The notes under the pieces were generated by a model. That model did no database searches, was not told the DNA's origin, and saw only the letters and a list, made by a program, of their open reading frames with translations. Positions 48,576 to 60,466 of a stretch of DNA of 64,000 nt are shown here, piece by piece. How positions within the stretch are numbered: the first letter of the stretch is position 1; each line of letters begins with the position of its first letter. This DNA comes from Pocillopora verrucosa (lineage: Eukaryota; Cnidaria; Anthozoa; Scleractinia; Pocilloporidae). The stretch covers positions 26,884,556 through 26,948,555 of the forward strand of contig NC_089312.1 in assembly GCF_036669915.1 (NCBI RefSeq). Direction: 5' to 3'. The translations under genes and the position numbers were made by a program.

Positions 48576-51500
48576 ATGCCTACCATTTCCGTCGAACAGA
48601 GAGCGGCTATTGCAATTGGGGTTCCTTTAGTGGCATTATTACTGTATCTGTGGTACAGGAGACGGCAGAATTCCCAATTTGGAGAGGAAGATGAGGATTT
48701 TAGCCACGTTGAAGAAAGCGATGTTGTGGCATCCGCTAACCAAAGAACTCTCGAGGTCAAAATCCCTCGAGCCGTGGTCGGTGTTATAATAGGAAAATCT
48801 GGAGCTAATATTAAAAAGATAGAAAAAGACACTGGAGTTCGTATGAATTTGATAGATGAAGATGAAGAAGGCCAAGGTAAAGATAGAACATTGCTTATTC
48901 AAGGAGAACGTGAAAAGGCCAAAAGGGCAGAAATTGTCGTAAAGAAAGTTATTGCAGAGCAACCAGTGATAAGATCGGAAGAAGTTTTCGTGCCCCAGCA
49001 TGCTTGCGGAAGAATTATTGGTAAAGGAGGGCAGACAATACGCCATATGTCATCTGTTTCAGGTAAAGTTACATTTGTTTATTTTCGGTAAATGTACTCA
49101 CTCTAGAGCAAAATAAACTTCCTTAAGAGTTGAAGCTAAATCTTACAGTAAGCAAACATCAATATTCAACAAGGGAACCCAACGTGATTTGCAAGGAAAG
49201 AAGATCAAATGAAAAGCAACGATAATTCGACTGTAGTTTTCCAGAAAACTAGCTATAATTTACTCTGAAATTTAAGTTTCTGGATTTCATAACCATTGTG
49301 GGACAACACTACTTTTTGAAAAAAAAACTCAAAAATTTTATTGGGTAAGTTTTTTATTCATTTGGAGAAAGTGAAACGAACTTTAACCCCAGATATTGTG
49401 AATACTAATGTTCCACTCAACATTTGTGATCTATCATAATTTTGTCATTTCTAAAGTTTCTTAATATTCATCATGTTAAGAGAAACTGAACATTTTTAAC
49501 CCTTTAACTCCTCAGTGATTAACATGTAACTTCTTCCTATAATATCCATGCATTATCTAGCAAACAGCTAAGAATACTCCAGCTTATCAAGAAGTTTTTA
49601 ACTTGATCAAACACCAAATTCTTGTAACTATCCCAGAGGGAATTGTGTAGCAGCCGGAGAAGAGAATTTAGAGTTAAAGGGTTAAAAGCGAATATTTGTG
49701 ATGGCTTATTTTACTTTAAGTTGGTGTTTTTTGTACAATGCTATCTTCTGTCATTAATTTTTGTTTTTAATCACTTGGTAGGTGCTAAAATAAGGATTGA
49801 TCGTAATGGTGATGACATTTCCAGCCCTGTACGGAAATGCACAGTCATTGGGACTTCTGATCAAATAGCTATTGCTAAGGGACTACTAAATGAGAAGTTG
49901 GCTGAAGATAATGAAATTCGTGCTCGCAGGGGAGATGCTGGAGTGCCAAGAAATAGACGTCCACCAAGGAAACTTGAAAGTGCAGTTGGTATATCACTTA
50001 TATATTTATTGTTTCTTTTTTTTTTTGGTCTAGGTGAATGAATAGAAGACTTTTTGAATATATTCTAATATTGATTAATATTCTACATGTAAATTGTATG
50101 CTACTGTAATTTTCATCTGTCTGAGCTTGTGCTTAGCCTTTGCTGAGAAAACTGCAACATTGTGTTCCTCTGTTTCTTGATCACTTACCTGGTTTTCTTC
50201 CTTGTATTAATTGAATCACTAGATCAAACCCTTTCTCTTCCATTTATCTACTTCATTCATTTACCTCCTTTCCATTTACTCTTGTGGACAGCCTGTTTAC
50301 ACTTGAGCTATTAATTTGAAAGTAGAGAACTTTCCTTGCCATGTTTCCCTTTTAGAAAATTGTATATACATTAGTTGGAAATACTAATTATTAGTAACTG
50401 AGTTATGCATTCTTCAACTTTCCAAGGAAGTTATAACAATTATGAGAGACATCATAGAAAGCTTTCAGTAAATGATTATGAGTTTCTAAAATAGTGATGC
50501 TACATATTAGTATTAGTTCAAACCACAATTAAGAAAATTTATTAAATGGTATATGGCTCCTTACTTAAGTCACTGTAGTTTAAATCAGGGGTGCTGAAAC
50601 ATCACTTACTATTGAAATTTGAAATGTCTTTTGTCTTTTAGCTTCACCAACAACAGGGGTTGTACAGTTTCCTGCAAAAGACGACTTCTTTGAAGTATTT
50701 GTATCAGCTTTTGAAAATCCAGGACATTTTTGGGTACAGCTACTCACTAAGGACTCACCTGATCTGGATCAGCTCACAAAAAACTTGACACTATTATATG
50801 CCTCCTCTGAATCACAAGCCATTCTAAATTCCTTTAAGGTTGGAGACATTTGCTGTGCACCCTTTGAGTATGATTCCTCTTGGTACAGGGCCCGTATTAC
50901 AGAAATCAACAAAGAAGGTGCAGTGGATTTGTATTATGTGGATTATGGAGACTCAGGAAGGGTTGCCAAAGACAAATTAAGGGAACTACAGTAAGTGAAG
51001 TCTTGAGTATGTAATGCACTGTTCAGCAAGTGCTGTAAAACCAAATTAACATAACAGTAATGAATTATCTAAACAATGTCCACTCCAAGATGTGAGTGAG
51101 TACGTTTAGTATAAATGTTAAATGTTAACAGTTTGTGTTTGTTGTAGTTTTGTGCATGAATGGTCCAAAAGGTGACAGGAATTTGTCTCTAAGGGTATTA
51201 GAAAACAAAACCAGTTCAATTCTGTATTTCTTTTTGATGCTGAAAGACAATTAGTTGGTAATGATCTCATTGTTGAAATACCAACAAGAGCTTTACATCT
51301 ATGTGAGACTCTGAAATAATGGAACAGTTAAGCAGTTGAAATTCTGGAGAGTTATCAAGTATCATCATTTAATTATAGTCCAATAACTTGTCTTGATTCA
51401 CAGCAACATTGTATCTGATTGAATTGAGCTGTAAATTAATGTTTTTTGGTCAATTCATTTTAATACTGTTTTGTATGCTGTAGCATGAACCCAGTGTTGC

Positions 51501-54500
51501 TATCCCTCAGTATCACTGACTTTACTTAGTAAGGTTTTCTTTCCTTTTATAGACCAGAACACAAGCAGCTACCATTCCAAGCTATTGAATGTTGGCTGGC
51601 AGGTGTAACACCTAAAGGTATAATATACACTACATAGGTTTCCAGGTGCTTAGACATACCAAAAATGACAAAACCAAAAAAGGCAGTCAAATTCATGGAT
51701 ATATATTTATCATTCTCACTTAGTATTAAAATTACTGTTTAAATGAAGTATCAGAAGTTATTGTGAGATTAAAATTATCTGTATAGACTGAAATTGGGAG
51801 CTTTTTTTCACTTTATTTCAGATATTTTGGTTCATGAATGAAAAGCGTGTGTGTAATAGGATCGTGATTTTTACATTTGACTAGGTTCACTGTTAATGTA
51901 GTAGATGATCAAACTAATGCTTCTTGTGCAAATTTTCAACAAGTGTTGTCTTCTGTTCTTGCCCAACAAAGAGGAATAATCTTTTTTGGGAAACAAAATT
52001 GTTGACAAAGGTGCATTTGTGTATAACCATTATACAATAAATATTTTGCTTTTCTGGTTACAGTTTTGCCTTCTAATTACTATCATAGTTCCCCACAATA
52101 ATTCTTATAGCCTTTGCTAGACTCTCAGTATGTAGAAATGAGCAGTTAATCAGGGCTGTGAAAAACAGAGGGTATCATGCATAAAAAAAAGAAAATGAGA
52201 AACTGTTTTCCTTAACAACAGCAACTGTTGTTTGTCTCTTGTGTGCTCTTTTTGGTTTTCTCAACTGATTGACTATTAACTCACTACAGTATTTAATAAA
52301 TATAATTTTTATCTTTTATAGAAAGAAAGAACTCATTTTATGGTCATAAGTGTACAAAATTTATATTATGCTTATTGCTTCAAAATCGCTCTTCATGTTG
52401 TTTAGATGGTGAGTGGAGTCAAGAATCAATTGATGACTTTGACCACCTCAGCCACTGTGCACAGTGGGTTTCTCTGATGGCAAGAGTGGTGAAATACAGA
52501 GGGGAGATACCTTGCCTTGAGTTGATTGACACCACAGGACCAACTGTAAGTAATGATTGTGTTTATCTTGGCTAGCAATGGGGAGGGAGAGAGAGCCTGT
52601 TGGGGTAACAGGCTTCCAATCACTTACTGATTTGTAAGGTTTATGCGTGTAGAGAGAGGAGAGGGTGAATAAAGACATTCCATCAGATCTCCCTCTTCTC
52701 TTTTGCCTATCACTCACCCCCCTTAGTATAATTTTTTTCTCTCCTCAGCATTCCTCTGTTTTAAAAATCCCAGTAAGCAGCCAAACGTATCACGAGAAAA
52801 TATGCTCTTGCTTGCCAAAAATTAGATAGTTAGTGAGAGCACTTAATTACAGCTGAAGGTGTCAAGATTCATTCTGGTGGAAGAATAGCTCGAACAACAT
52901 ATAATAAATAAAGACAAAAAAAATATTCACATAATTATCTAGAAATTAAAAAAGAAAAAATACAATCCTAGCTCTAACCATTTTCAACTGAAATTCAAAG
53001 ATCTTTGCATGATATTCCACCGCAGGATGTGAACATCAACGAGGAAATGATTAAGAGGCAGTTTGCAGTTCGCGAGGTTGAGGTGTCATCAACTGCCAAT
53101 GAACATGAAACGGGTAAAAGTAACACGCTTTTTCTGTCGTCATTTATTCAAAAAAATTCTGAATAATTAACTGTTCCCTTGGTGTTTTTCTGAAGAGCTT
53201 CACGATTGATATTTGAATTTAAGGAATCTAGAGATATTACTTTGAACAAATAGAATCGAGTGTATCACAGGGAACCAATTGGAACTGAAAACGCTTCGTT
53301 ATTTTTTAGGACCTCCACCAGATGGTAAAAGTGGATTGCAGGAGACGCCGGTTGAGATCGCTTCAGCGTCACATAATGGAATCCTTAGAGAGGGAGCACC
53401 TCAGAAGGTTATGCAAAGCAATACTGAACTACAAGAAAGTTTTCCATTGGCTAAGACTAATGGAGATATTAAAGAAGAGGCACTCCAAGATCTCATCGAA
53501 ACCGTACCATTACACAGCAGCACTGGTTTACAGTCTAAACCTGCTGGAAGCGACTTGCTGGATGGCGCTCTTCTTGTAGATGCTCCTGACGGTGGCGCGG
53601 AGCTGCATGGACCGGTGACTGCTGAAAGGGATTCGCCAGTGAAAGCTGCATTAGTAAAGACCATTTCTAAAGATTACGTCCCACCCCCCGCTTATTCAGC
53701 GCCAGGTATGCCTAATGAAGGGCAAGCAGCTCTGGGTGTCGTTAAGGAGCAAGAGGTCAGAGCTGTTTTGACGGATAGCGTGCAGTCACAGCCTGAAATT
53801 TCTGAGACTACCGGTCACGTAGAATCTGTCATCAGCCAAGAAAAGGCAGGGGGATACCGAAGCAGTTTGAATATCGCACCTTCATCGCGAAGGACAATAG
53901 CAGCGACTTTCACTGGCAGCCGCCATGTGTCGGAAAAAAATGAGACTTCCGTGAAGACCGTAACAAGTACTGTTCACCGACAGGTGATTTCTTCTAAACA
54001 GTCCTATCTAAGTACCGTGACACTGCCTGAACGTGACACTGATAACGTCATTGTCTCCGTGACGCCAAGTGTCACGCAACTTCAAAGTCTATCGCCGTCA
54101 GCCGACTCGGAAAGTCATGTGTTTAAAGCTTCTAACGAAAGTACAACAGTGACTCGCCACGTAGTTGCGTCCGAGGTACACCGAACTGTCACGCAAAGTA
54201 ACGGACACGAAAATGCGATGGAGGTTTCCGCCTCGCGCCTTGAACAGAAGTCGTCTGCGCATTCTTCATCATCACAAGCAAAGCCGAAAGTAACCTATGA
54301 AATTAATTTTGAATCATTCAAAGGGATGCCTGGTAATAAACAATATTCAATCAAGAAGTCATTCAGTTCTGCTGAAAATGAGCCTAAAAAAGTTACTGGT
54401 GATATGTCTCCTTCGGGTTCGCTCATGGAAATCTCCAAAAACACCGTCATAAATGAAGAAGACGAGTATGATGAACAAGCAGACCAAGACGGTAGTCCGG

Positions 54501-54880
54501 AGCCAGACAGTGATACAGAGTCCTTTATGAGTGCAAGGGAGGACATCACCTCCGATACTGATACTGCAGCTTACATGACCGCCGTACCAGGAGGTAGCTC
54601 TACGTCGCTGGATACAGACTATGCTCTTGTCGACAGCGCTGCGGATGAAACGATCACTCCGGTGAACTCTGACACCGAAGTGGAGGAAGAAGTGTCAGGA
54701 GGTCGAGGACCTGCTACACCAGAACCAACTACGTACACGGAAGAAGATCGTGGTCGGTCAAACACTCTGAAGGGTTTGAAGGAACAGATGGCAGTTCTTG
54801 GCAGCGGTGTAACTTCAGAGGCTGATCTTGGCTACAGGGGTGATACAGAGGAAGGTGTGGAGTCAGCTGAAGACCTCTGA
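48576..54880 (+). CDS. TDRKH: TDRKH, mitochondrial Tudor-KH piRNA factor with long C-terminal tail
   Basis: Seven exons, 48576-49062, 49782-49988, 50642-50990, 51553-51617, 52406-52545, 53026-53113 and 53310-54880, join in phase to 968 residues. An N-terminal membrane anchor (about residues 10-27, AIAIGVPLVALLLYLWY) is followed by two KH domains with intact GxxG loops (GKSG at 73-76, GKGG at 149-152). A Tudor domain (about 298-348) has the methyl-arginine cage signature YYVDYGD. In animals this protein sits on the outer mitochondrial membrane, binds symmetrically dimethylated PIWI proteins and recruits the trimmer of piRNA 3' ends. The last exon adds about 520 residues, serine- and acid-rich with a PPPAY motif, not present in the vertebrate protein of about 560 residues. 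Exon 6 to 7 joining is by phase only. AATAAA at 55228-55233. Confidence 0.92.
49497..49684. mobile_element. MITE, TTAACCCTTTAACTCC family, copy E
   Basis: Ends TTAACCCTTTAACTCCTCAG and TTAGAGTTAAAGGGTTAA are inverted repeats. The interior is more diverged than in the other copies. Lies in TDRKH intron 1, shortly before exon 2. Confidence 0.8.
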
Positions 54881-56392
54881 AAGACGGCCGCTTGACTTCA
54901 TTGATTTCCTCCTATTTATGCCAAATACTGCTCAAGGGGATGGAAGGAAAAGGTATCCAGTCGTGTGATTGTGCTAACGGTGTTGATCGGTGTGTTAGTC
55001 TTACCGCTTTGATTTTTCTGTAGAGAGCTTAAAGAGCTGACTTCAATTACTGAACTGTTATGAACAAACCAAATGTCAAACATTGTTGATGTATTAAATT
55101 CTTATGATAGTGTTAGGAATTGAATGCAAAAGCGAATTTTATGCGTAGGCATGATATAGCAAATTTGTAAAAGTTCAAGACAGCCTTTGGTTTTGTAGTT
55201 TGACTTTGCTGTACAATTTTGCGTCGAAATAAAACGCACGGGAGGTATTATACTTGAAGTGAAAGGTACTCTTCTCTTTTTGTCAGTGGTTACCTCATTC
55301 GAAATTCCCTTTTTGCTGTCCATGGCAGGGCTTTTAATCTTTGTTATATAGATGTAGTTTAAACTCAAAAGAAAAGACTTAAGTCGCACTTCCAAGTCAG
55401 TAGAGGTACATGTAGGCTCTAGGAATAAGCCTCGTGTCTTTTCATGCGCGGAATCCACCTATGGATATTTCAAACTACATGACATACTGTTGGGGTCTTC
55501 TGTCTGGAAATACTGGTTATAAGTTGGTAGAAAGTAAACAAGACAAGTTGAAGATAACATGTGCGATATTTGAATTGAAGTTTTAAGCGAATTCTTAAAA
55601 AATATGAGCCACAAAGGTTGTGCACTTACTGTTTTAGAAAGTAATAGAGGTCAAACCGAGATACTTTGCATATTTTTCATCCCCTTTGCATTTTTCATTT
55701 TGTATTTTGTAGAAGGAGGGTACAAACTCGAGTTAGGGAACAGCCTTTCCCAGTATGCTGTCTGGTGACTATTCCCTTTAGATCACTCGCGAGTACTCGC
55801 TAATTCCGATTTTCTCACCAACGAAAATCTTCACGCTTTGGTATCTTGCTTGCCACATTCATGAGCAAGTTGCGCAACCGTGCAGACGGTCATTTCGTGA
55901 TTCCCGTCAGTTTAGCGTTGTTTGGCGTGCGCTCATTCTTTCTTTGTCGGAAAATTCGAAATCGAAGTTGACCTCTCCCCTGTCGACACAGTCTCCAATT
56001 TTTTTTGTTGAATTTAGAATATCACAACCAGAAGATGGGTTAGGCGTTGTGGGGCAAATGAAATATTGACTTCACTGTTGAACGCGTTGGTGACGGAAAG
56101 ACTCCAAAAATGTGCCTTTACTTGCCCTTACTGTCCAGCTCAGAACAGGTTGCAGCTTAGTTTAAAAATTTACACAGCCAATCAGACGTGCGTAATTTTT
56201 TAACGTATATTATTACACATTTAACAACGCCTCATAACCATGAATGTGAGCGAGGTTAATTTTTGTCAGGGAACTTTCTACTCTTGGCTCAGATCCTCCC
56301 CTTTCACCTTAGTTAATGAGAATAAAACATCTAGATGTCTTCGTCCTACTTGGGAGTTTAAGAAGATCCTGGTAAAAACCGGTTTGGATTTT
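54881..56392. other. TDRKH 3' UTR and intergenic
   Basis: Plus-strand AATAAA at 55228-55233 probably ends TDRKH transcripts. The rest contains no recognised exon; the adjoining Ly6 gene converges from the right. Confidence 0.5.
55228..55233 (+). other. polyadenylation signal of TDRKH
   Basis: AATAAA, 348 bases after the stop codon. Confidence 0.5.
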
Positions 56393-59300
56393 CTAACAAA
56401 TACTTTTGGAATCAAAAAGGAATACCACAATGACAAGGAAAAGAGGACCAAATGTTATCATCGGAGGGCCCATCATAATCGCTTCGTTGCAAAGATGTTG
56501 ACCACACAAGTGCATATCACGACGATCGGTTTCAAGCGTGTTACTGACGGACAAGTTGGTTTGGGGGACAGTGCAGCCTTTTAAATATTCAGTGACGCCG
56601 TCCTCCCGCTTAAACTCCCATTTGAAACACTTTCTGTAGCCTGTGTTGCAGAAGATCTCTTCAGCTTTGTCAACGCAGTCGTTCCAAGATTTCGTGCTGT
56701 TACAACGGAAGCAGCGGAAGCCAGAAGCAATGAGGGTGGCTGATGGGGTGAGAGCAAAGTTACACAGGTCACTATCACAGAAGGTGGATCTACAATCCTC
56801 AACGCGTTTTTCATGGCACGGATTGTGAAGACGGTCAGCACAGTCTTTCTTATAGTCTAATTTGTCTCTTGGATTCGGCCTCACCATCGTAGACGCACAT
56901 CGGATTTTCTCCACTGGGCATTCTTCCATTGATTTGTCCTCATCGAGATCGCAATCCATCCATGAAATGTCGGATTTGCACTTAAAGCATCTAAGAGCAA
57001 GAACTGCAAAACAAAAATTTCCACCTAGATCAGTTCCTGTACAACTCTGTGAGACATGAAGGAGAGAGGCTGTACTTTCTATCGTCAGCTCTCAGGCGTT
57101 TGTTCACGAAAGTGAATTGTGATAAAGAAATACTCTGCTTTTCTTCTGAGGAGCTGATATTAGAATTTTAGGAGAGTATAGTTATTTTATTGTAAACTTG
57201 TGTCGTTGGCTGCTGAAGTGGGACTTACTTCAACTCACTAATAACTAGCATCAAAAATGGAACTTCTTGGGGTCTGCTTACAGCTGGTAGTAGACTGGAT
57301 TGAGAATAATTTGCATTATATCAATCAAATATTTTTGCTCCGGCGCGATTGGTATAAATGCATCACGTGACCGAATAAGCTAAGCCCGCGAAGTATGCGG
57401 TGACATTCTGTTAGTGATATCCCCCAATTTTTCAGAATTTACCCTTAGTAAGATGAAAGTCCTCTTCTAAGTTTTAATTCAAAATGAGAGAGCGTTTTTC
57501 TTGTTCGGTTATAGAGGAAGGAACTTATCTTCTTGTTCATTAAGTGAACACCTAACACAATAAAAAGGAAGCTGTTCGTAAGCACTTGGCCCGCGTTCTA
57601 CAGAAATATTTGAGGGATGATAAAAACAGTAGCCTCTACTTGGCGCGAAAAGTGCTCGTATTATTGTCCTTGGACATTGTCTAGCTGTTCATCAAAGCTC
57701 ACGTTCAAGTGCGTTATCAAGATGCCCCATAATCCCGTGCCCAGATCCTACCGTGTAACTGAATGTACAACCGCCTGGCCGTCGAAGGTCGGCGGGTACC
57801 AGACTAAATGTTACCAATTAGCTTTTCTGTTAGTCTTTGGTAATCACAATTGTGAGACAGTTGTATGTCGGGGGATAAACAGGGAGATAAAAGGTTTCAA
57901 ATTAAATCTTTTTTCGAATTTAAACCGAAAATATAAGTGCGAAACTTTCATACATGTAATATTTGGTGACATGTAACAGTTGCGATCTTTTCATTAGCAC
58001 ACACATCATCTTACTTTGCATGACCACATTGATTATTTCTGTGGCAAAATTAGCAAAAATCTTAACCTTTTGACAAAGTTGAAGCATTACGAATCAGCGA
58101 GTATTTCTTATTCCCTTATCTATCCTGATCTTAAATATGGTTGTACTGTGTACAATGATACGGGTTTTATAATTATTGTGCTCCTCTATCTTGAGTTATT
58201 AAATTGTAGAGCAAATTTGTTCGTATATTAATGATATGCCTTTAAATGCGCATCTCTAGGTTTAGTGAAACTTCCCGATATTGTTAAACTTCAAACATGC
58301 TTTCTGTTTCATGAATATCTTAATAACGACAAGTTTTTCAGCCTAAATATTTCTTTAGTATCTGAGCTACGTGATTATAACACCTGCAATCCTTAAATCA
58401 ACTGGCAATACCGTCATATCACATGAGATTTTGTCCATCAAGTACCGGTAGAAACTTTTGGAAAAGTATTCCTCAAGCAATTTGAGAAAAATCAACTAAA
58501 TAATTGTTCAAAAAGCTCAAGGCACTTTTAAATTACTATTTATAGCTCAACACTGACTGTATGTATATATATTTATCACATAAACTGCGGTGTTATACAG
58601 GGATTTCCGGCCCTGAGAAAAGCCATAACAACACTGGCGAAAAAATATCGAATTTTTTCACGCGTGTTGTTACACGTCACTCGCCTTTGGCGCCACTCGG
58701 TCAGGTTGATGAATGAACGGCAAAACCTTCACGATTCTCAATACAAGTTGTTTGTCGGAGCTTTCTCGAATTATGGCGGCTAAGACACTAAAAAAATCCG
58801 TATCGCTGACAGGCAACGATGTTCAAACTTTCCTAGAAAGGGTAGAAAATCAATATAGTAAAAGGAAAACCGAAAGTTGCGTATTCAGTGGCTTTGGTGT
58901 TAGCATTTCTGACGGCTGAGAATGAAAATCTGGAAGATTTGCCTCTGGCCGATTTGGCCGTTTACCTGAAAGACTTCTTCTGTCGGTAAGGACAAAGTCC
59001 ATAAATGAGAATTTTATAAATTGAAAATTACGACCATTGTTGTTTTTGTAATAGGGATTCAACGCCCTTTTCCATCTTAAGAGTCAGCGCCAATGCACTT
59101 TACGATTGTTATTCGAGGATTGTCGATTCATTTATTTTCATTCATTGATGAAGTCGGCTTGTCTTCCCATTAAAGGGCTATTGTGTTTATATGATAAACA
59201 AAATAATACATGGTTGCTTGTAGATATGGAATTTCTCTTCGAGTGTTTAACTCGATAGCTCACGAGTGAGCGCAGCGCATATCTACGCGCGCCCATCTAT

Positions 59301-60086
59301 TATTCTTTATATATTTCGATATTACTCTTTCTCCTCTCTTACATTTCCTTGAGCGAGTATTTCCTATCATCAGGATCTTTAAGGGGCACAACATTATTTT
59401 CCTCATTAGATATGCCCCTTTCCATTCCATTCTAAATAACTCATCGGTAGATAACTTATTTACTACATACTAATTATTGCACATATATATTAACATACTG
59501 GAGTGGAGGAACATACAAATATAAATACACCGGACGACTTTCCTTGTACCACCGAAAATAGTTCGCTCAATGAACCAGAATCAGATGCTCATCTGGCTTT
59601 TGTGATATTTTAATTCAAAATTCTATTAAAGTTACTGAGTTAGGTCGTCATGCAACTGACCAGGACAATGATGAAAATTTCCGCGACTAAGAGATCTTGA
59701 CATAGATCATCGCTATGATTACCGTTTCTCCAAACTTATTTGTCGATTTGCTTTAATCTTTTTTGTTGAAACACGAAGAAGCGTTTGCGTCGAGAAATAG
59801 TTAACCTGAATTTTCCACGTTTGGCATTTGAATCCAATTTCATCTATACCTGTTCCTTCATGGATTCTTCTTTTCTATTTTGTATTTCATTGAACTGATG
59901 GTGAGAGGTCGTCGAAAATGACTCGAAGTATTTGGCTTGTAAAGCATCGCTTTCGAAAATTAGAAGCGTGGCAACAATAAATAGAGAACATGGAGACGCT
60001 AAAAATAAAACTGTAAACTTACCGACTCGAAGAACGTATGCTAGGAGGACTAGAAAATAAATTATTGACTGTAAATCGGGCTTCAT
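56393..60086 (-). CDS. Ly6/uPAR (LU-domain) cell-surface protein 1
   Basis: Two minus-strand exons, 60086-60023 (signal peptide MKPDLQSIIYFLVLLAYVL) and 57003-56393, join in phase 1 to 224 residues. The mature part has two cysteine-rich LU (three-finger) domains: the first from LRCFKCKSDISWMDC to CDSDLCN, the second from FRCFRCNSTKSWNDC to LCGQHLCN, each closing with the CN pair that marks the family. The C-terminus is hydrophobic (ITFGPLFLVIVVFLF), as in GPI-anchored members. Such proteins act as receptors or modulators on the cell surface; the ligand is unknown. It is not a secreted toxin, because the anchor signal is present. The 3-kb intron holds decayed transposon pieces. The exon 1 assignment rests on phase and on the paralogue at 62298. 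Confidence 0.82.
57998..58400 (+). pseudogene. LINE reverse-transcriptase C-terminal remnant
   Basis: The frame from about 58016 reads HIDYFCGKISKNLNLLTKLK and YSLIYPDLKYGCTVYN, the thumb region typical of non-LTR retrotransposons. After stops and a frame change it continues with LVKLPDIVKLQTCFLFHEYL and LVSELRDYNT, again typical of the segment after the RT domain. It is short and disrupted, so inactive, and inserted in the intron of the Ly6-type gene on the opposite strand. Confidence 0.7.
58773..58985 (+). pseudogene. DUF3504/QRICH1-ZMYM-type N-terminal fragment, frameshifted
   Basis: MAAKTLKKSVSLTGNDVQTF, then FLERVENQYSKRKTES in one frame and VALVLAFLTAENENLEDLPL, ADLAVYLKDFF in the next frame, separated by a one-base shift near 58885. 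The order (xTKRKTxS, a hydrophobic helix, LEDLPxxxLxxxLxxFF) is that of the N-terminal domain of Crypton-derived DUF3504 proteins, which are numerous in cnidarians. A GT donor follows at 58986, but no downstream exon is seen. The family call is from memory of the pattern. Confidence 0.45.
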
Positions 60087-60310
60087 TGATCCCAGAGGTT
60101 AGGATCATAAACAAAAGTTGAATGACACTTGAATGAGCAGAGTGTTGTATACAACAAGAGTAAAACATGCAGCGTACCAGTAATTTAGAAGACGAAGGGG
60201 GGTTTACGTCATTCATTCGACATGTGGTGCCGGTACATCGATCTAAAATGGCAGTCTGTGGCCTTTGTAATGTTTACGAAGTTGGTTCGGGGGTAGTTCA
60301 AGACAAATTG
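60087..60310 (-). promoter_or_regulatory. duplicated promoter of Ly6 gene 1
   Basis: Shares with 63611-63830 the blocks AGAGTGTTGTATACAACAAG, TCGACATGTGGTGCCGGTA and TCTGTGGCCTTTGTAAT in the same order and spacing from the start codon. The conservation, higher than in the surrounding DNA, suggests a promoter carried along by gene duplication. Confidence 0.55.
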
Positions 60311-60313
60311 GTT

Positions 60314-60466
60314 TCATCAACTGACTTGATTAAGTGAAATGGCCACCGTAAAGAGATTCTGAGGCTCGGACATTTCGAGCGGTAGTCCTACTTCAGCTCT
60401 GAAAAATGGCTAATATTCTAGAATCACTTTACAGGGACCAATTCAAATTATCAAGTCAGTTGATCA
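60314..60466. mobile_element. inverted-repeat insertion in the Ly6 gene 1 upstream region
   Basis: TCATCAACTGACTTGAT at 60314-60330 is repeated in inverse as ATCAAGTCAGTTGATCA at 60450-60466 with one mismatch. The element, with some flanking DNA, is absent from the homologous position of the second Ly6 gene, where TGGCTCG runs on directly into CAAACAGCTGT. Confidence 0.6.

Noticed and set aside
57617-57976. 119-codon plus frame before the LINE remnant
   Set aside because: No similarity recognised; at most more decayed transposon sequence.
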